Shown piece after piece: positions 61,357 through 64,000 of a stretch of 64,000 bases of DNA. The stretch comes from Ancylostoma caninum (Eukaryota; Nematoda; Chromadorea; Rhabditida; Ancylostomatidae). Position 1 is the stretch's first letter; the number at the start of each line of letters is the position of its first letter. Below the pieces are notes generated by a model. That model ran no database searches, was not told the DNA's origin, and was given only the letters and a program-made list of their open reading frames with translations. Made by a program: the position numbers and the translations under genes. Location: positions 124,001 to 188,000 of the forward strand of contig JBAJFG010000070.1 of NCBI GenBank assembly GCA_037903475.1, in the 5' to 3' direction.

Positions 61357-64000
61357 TAGGATCAGTGGCAGGAAAACATTGGAACAAAACGTACATTGTA
61401 CATGTTTTCACAAAAACGGGACGGAGATTCGATGGGAAGTTTATACGGAAGTGCTCTTGTAGATAGAATAAAAAGAGAACGAGAACGAGAAGATTATTAC
61501 CTAGCGCAGTAGGAATAATAGAGAAGGAAAAAAAGAGATTCCAATAAAAGGTACAGAAATGATGTTGGCTTCAAGGTCCTGACGAAGGCGTTCACCAGAA
61601 CATCATATCTATATAATAGAGCGCTAGGTTGACCAATAAAAAATTACTGACCACCTCGTGTTTGGCTAACAACATTAAAAATGAAGTAGAAGGAAAAAAA
61701 GTTGAAGCCTTAGCTTCAGAATAGAATGATCAACAAGAACTACTTTAAAGATTATCAACAGAAGCGGTTACATTAGAAATAGAAAATAGAAATTCAAGAA
61801 AATTTGTTGATACGACTCGCTCACGATGTTGTGGGTTCCCTGAGCCCCTCCCGGCTTCTGCCTGCATATCACCAGCTCTCGAACAGTCAGAAATTGGTGG
61901 CAGAAATGCAAAAAATGCTCAGATCAGATAAAGAAGCTGCAGGATTCCATGGGATTACGAGAGGTGAACACAAGAGTACAGTAACGTCACTGACCCTTTC
62001 GAAATCCTCGGAATAAATGGAAATTCCCATCGCATTTCCCTTTTTGATAGCCACGACATCCAATCAACCGTACTGTCCATCTATTCGGTTTGATGATACA
62101 GCTCGTGACGGAAATATGTATTCATCCCAAATCCCACCACTTCAAGGGGGGGGGGGGTGGCGTCTAGTTGCGCATGAACTAAGCCACACCAGGAGAAGGT
62201 CTACAGCGATCTCAACCTGAAGTCGGGGTAACTGGTGATGGCTGCTAATGGGAAGAACCAAACTTTGAACTCGAAAATATTCACCTTTTGGGCAAGGAAA
62301 CACCGATTTCATTCACGCATGTATTGAGGCTTTATGTTGAGCATCGGATAACATATTAGAACATCGGAAAAATTACTGGTTTCATATAATGCCCGAAATT
62401 TTAAAGATGGGAAACTTCTCCAAAATTCGTATCTCTCCTCCAAGATTGCCAAAATAACAAAAAGAAAACATGAACACACTCTTATAATAAATAAATAAAA
62501 AGGGAAAAGAACAAATTACTGCATAAAATAATAAATAACAACCTGGATTAATTTTTTCAATTTGAGAAGCGCAACCTAAAATTATAATTAGTATTTTTGA
62601 TAGGATTTTTTATCCTTCAACTGGTTTTCATGGTATTCATGTTTTATTGTAGTGTTCCCTTATCTCTCGATTTTTTTGGCTTATTCATATTCGGTAGATA
62701 TTCAAAGCTGTAGTTACTCTAGTAGTTTTTTTTCCGAACCCTATTATTTTTTGGGTGAAGTGTAACCTTTAGATTTGGCTGCGAGTAGACAATGGCCCTG
62801 ATCGAACACTCTTTTCGGTTAAATTCAAAGTGAGCTGCCAACAGTTCCAAAAGCAGGCAAAATTACGATATAAATTTCTGCTTGGCTGAAAATTTGAAAT
62901 TAACGCTGATATATTGAAGAATTGCTCAATTGCTGGATCAAAAAGAAGTATTTAAATTACGATAAATTAGTATAATAGTAATTCGATACTAGAACGTTAG
63001 ATGATCCTGGGTAGAGAGTTAATTTAGCAATTTTTAGTTCGTATTGTGTAGGTTGAGCTCAATTCTGAGTGGTTTTATTTTGTGTGCACTGCAAAACATC
63101 TACATAGAAGTTTTACTTTTTTAGGGAAAAGTCATTAATTTCACAGACTACTGTCCTGTTTTGAAAATTTGGAAGCGATGCTACTGTATAGATGCTTACG
63201 TAGCCGATTAGGGTGCAGTGCAAGGTGTGCAATAACGTTGCGAGACCAAAGAACACACACATGGCACACTTCTACTTTTTTTCGTGAATTTAACCGTGCG
63301 ACAATGTTAACCTAGGCGAGGAATTGTGCTTTTTTTCTACTGGAGAGCTGTGCGAAAGCCTTCCATGTGGAAAATGTAATGTAACTTGCATTTTTTTTTT
63401 TGGAGAGGCAGCAGAATCGAACTTTCACCGTTTCTGGAACTTTCAAATTCCTTTACATGAAGCGAATCAATTAACAACCGTTCCTGCTCATATTGCTCTA
63501 ATTCATTTGGCATTCGTAGAGTATTTCCTCGAGAATGTTCTCCAGGAACTCCAGAAAAATCTCAGGAAAAATATTCTCTCAGGAAGCATGGAACATGGAT
63601 AAATGGCGCTTATGTACTTTCTACTTTTCAGAAACTTGAATGATTATGGTGGGATTGTATGGGTAAACTGAGCGTGCATAAGGAAATAGTGGATGACATG
63701 GGATTTCTGTGGCGTGAGGGTACGTACATAGGTTGTGCGCACGTACATCATGTGTTAGTAGTAGGAAACTCACGCTTTCATCAGAAAGTTGAAAATTGTA
63801 TAATGTGAAGCATATGCATCGTCTAAATCCATCCAATAACGTGGTTATGGAGATTTGTTGATATCATAGGTATTCCATGTACGGGGCTCTGATTTCGCCT
63901 CTAATTGCCTTTTCATATAAGAGCAAGGCAGAAAGCCTAGGTTCCCTGACCAATTGTAAGATTCATTTTGACCATGCGGTATCCCTAGCTACACCTATAC
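61357..64000. other. Probable 5' region of che-12; no other gene seen
   Basis: AT-rich DNA with only short frames (61804-62220, 63324-63602) and a poly-G tract at 62144. I could not identify a promoter motif such as an X-box with confidence. Confidence 0.4.

Overview
The window is nuclear DNA from a nematode, most likely a strongylid (hookworm-like) clade V species. It carries two multi-exon protein genes with nematode-type splice sites (acceptors mostly TTTTCAG or TTTYAG, donors GTRAGT-like). The introns are long, up to about 14 kb, and full of small non-autonomous transposons, which suits strongylid genomes better than Caenorhabditis. The species call is inference; the gene models come from direct translation with exon phases checked at each junction.

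Gene 1 (+ strand, 16456-19189, six exons, 253 codons) is a complete PGAP2 orthologue of the Frag1/DRAM/Sfk1 family. These are Golgi membrane proteins that remodel the lipid part of GPI anchors. Gene 2 (- strand, 61353 down to 20301, about 30 exons, at least 1219 codons) is an orthologue of C. elegans che-12 / vertebrate TOGARAM1 (crescerin), a ciliary microtubule regulator with four TOG domains. Its layout is TOG1, TOG2, a low-complexity linker, TOG3, TOG4. The two genes converge, and their poly(A) signals lie about 1 kb apart (19220 and 20244).

The rest is repeats and apparently non-coding DNA. 1-14900 holds a TA-flanked MITE, a minisatellite of about 25 copies, a TTAA-flanked MITE, a tRNA-derived SINE, a foldback element of about 620 bp and a hAT transposase remnant. 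14908-15424 is a possible small unknown gene interrupted by one in-frame TGA. The che-12 introns contain a second SINE copy, a mariner-type MITE with CAGGGTGGGCCA ends, two more TTAA elements, a hAT-like element with 8-bp target duplications, a second copy of the TA MITE, and several copies of a family ending in GGGCAATTTATAC. Distal to 61356 is the probable upstream region of che-12, where I recognise no gene.

Main uncertainties: one linker exon of che-12 (between 33123 and 27451) is required by reading phase but not firmly placed; one short TOG2 exon is tentative; and the 3' end of the exon at 49902 is ambiguous.
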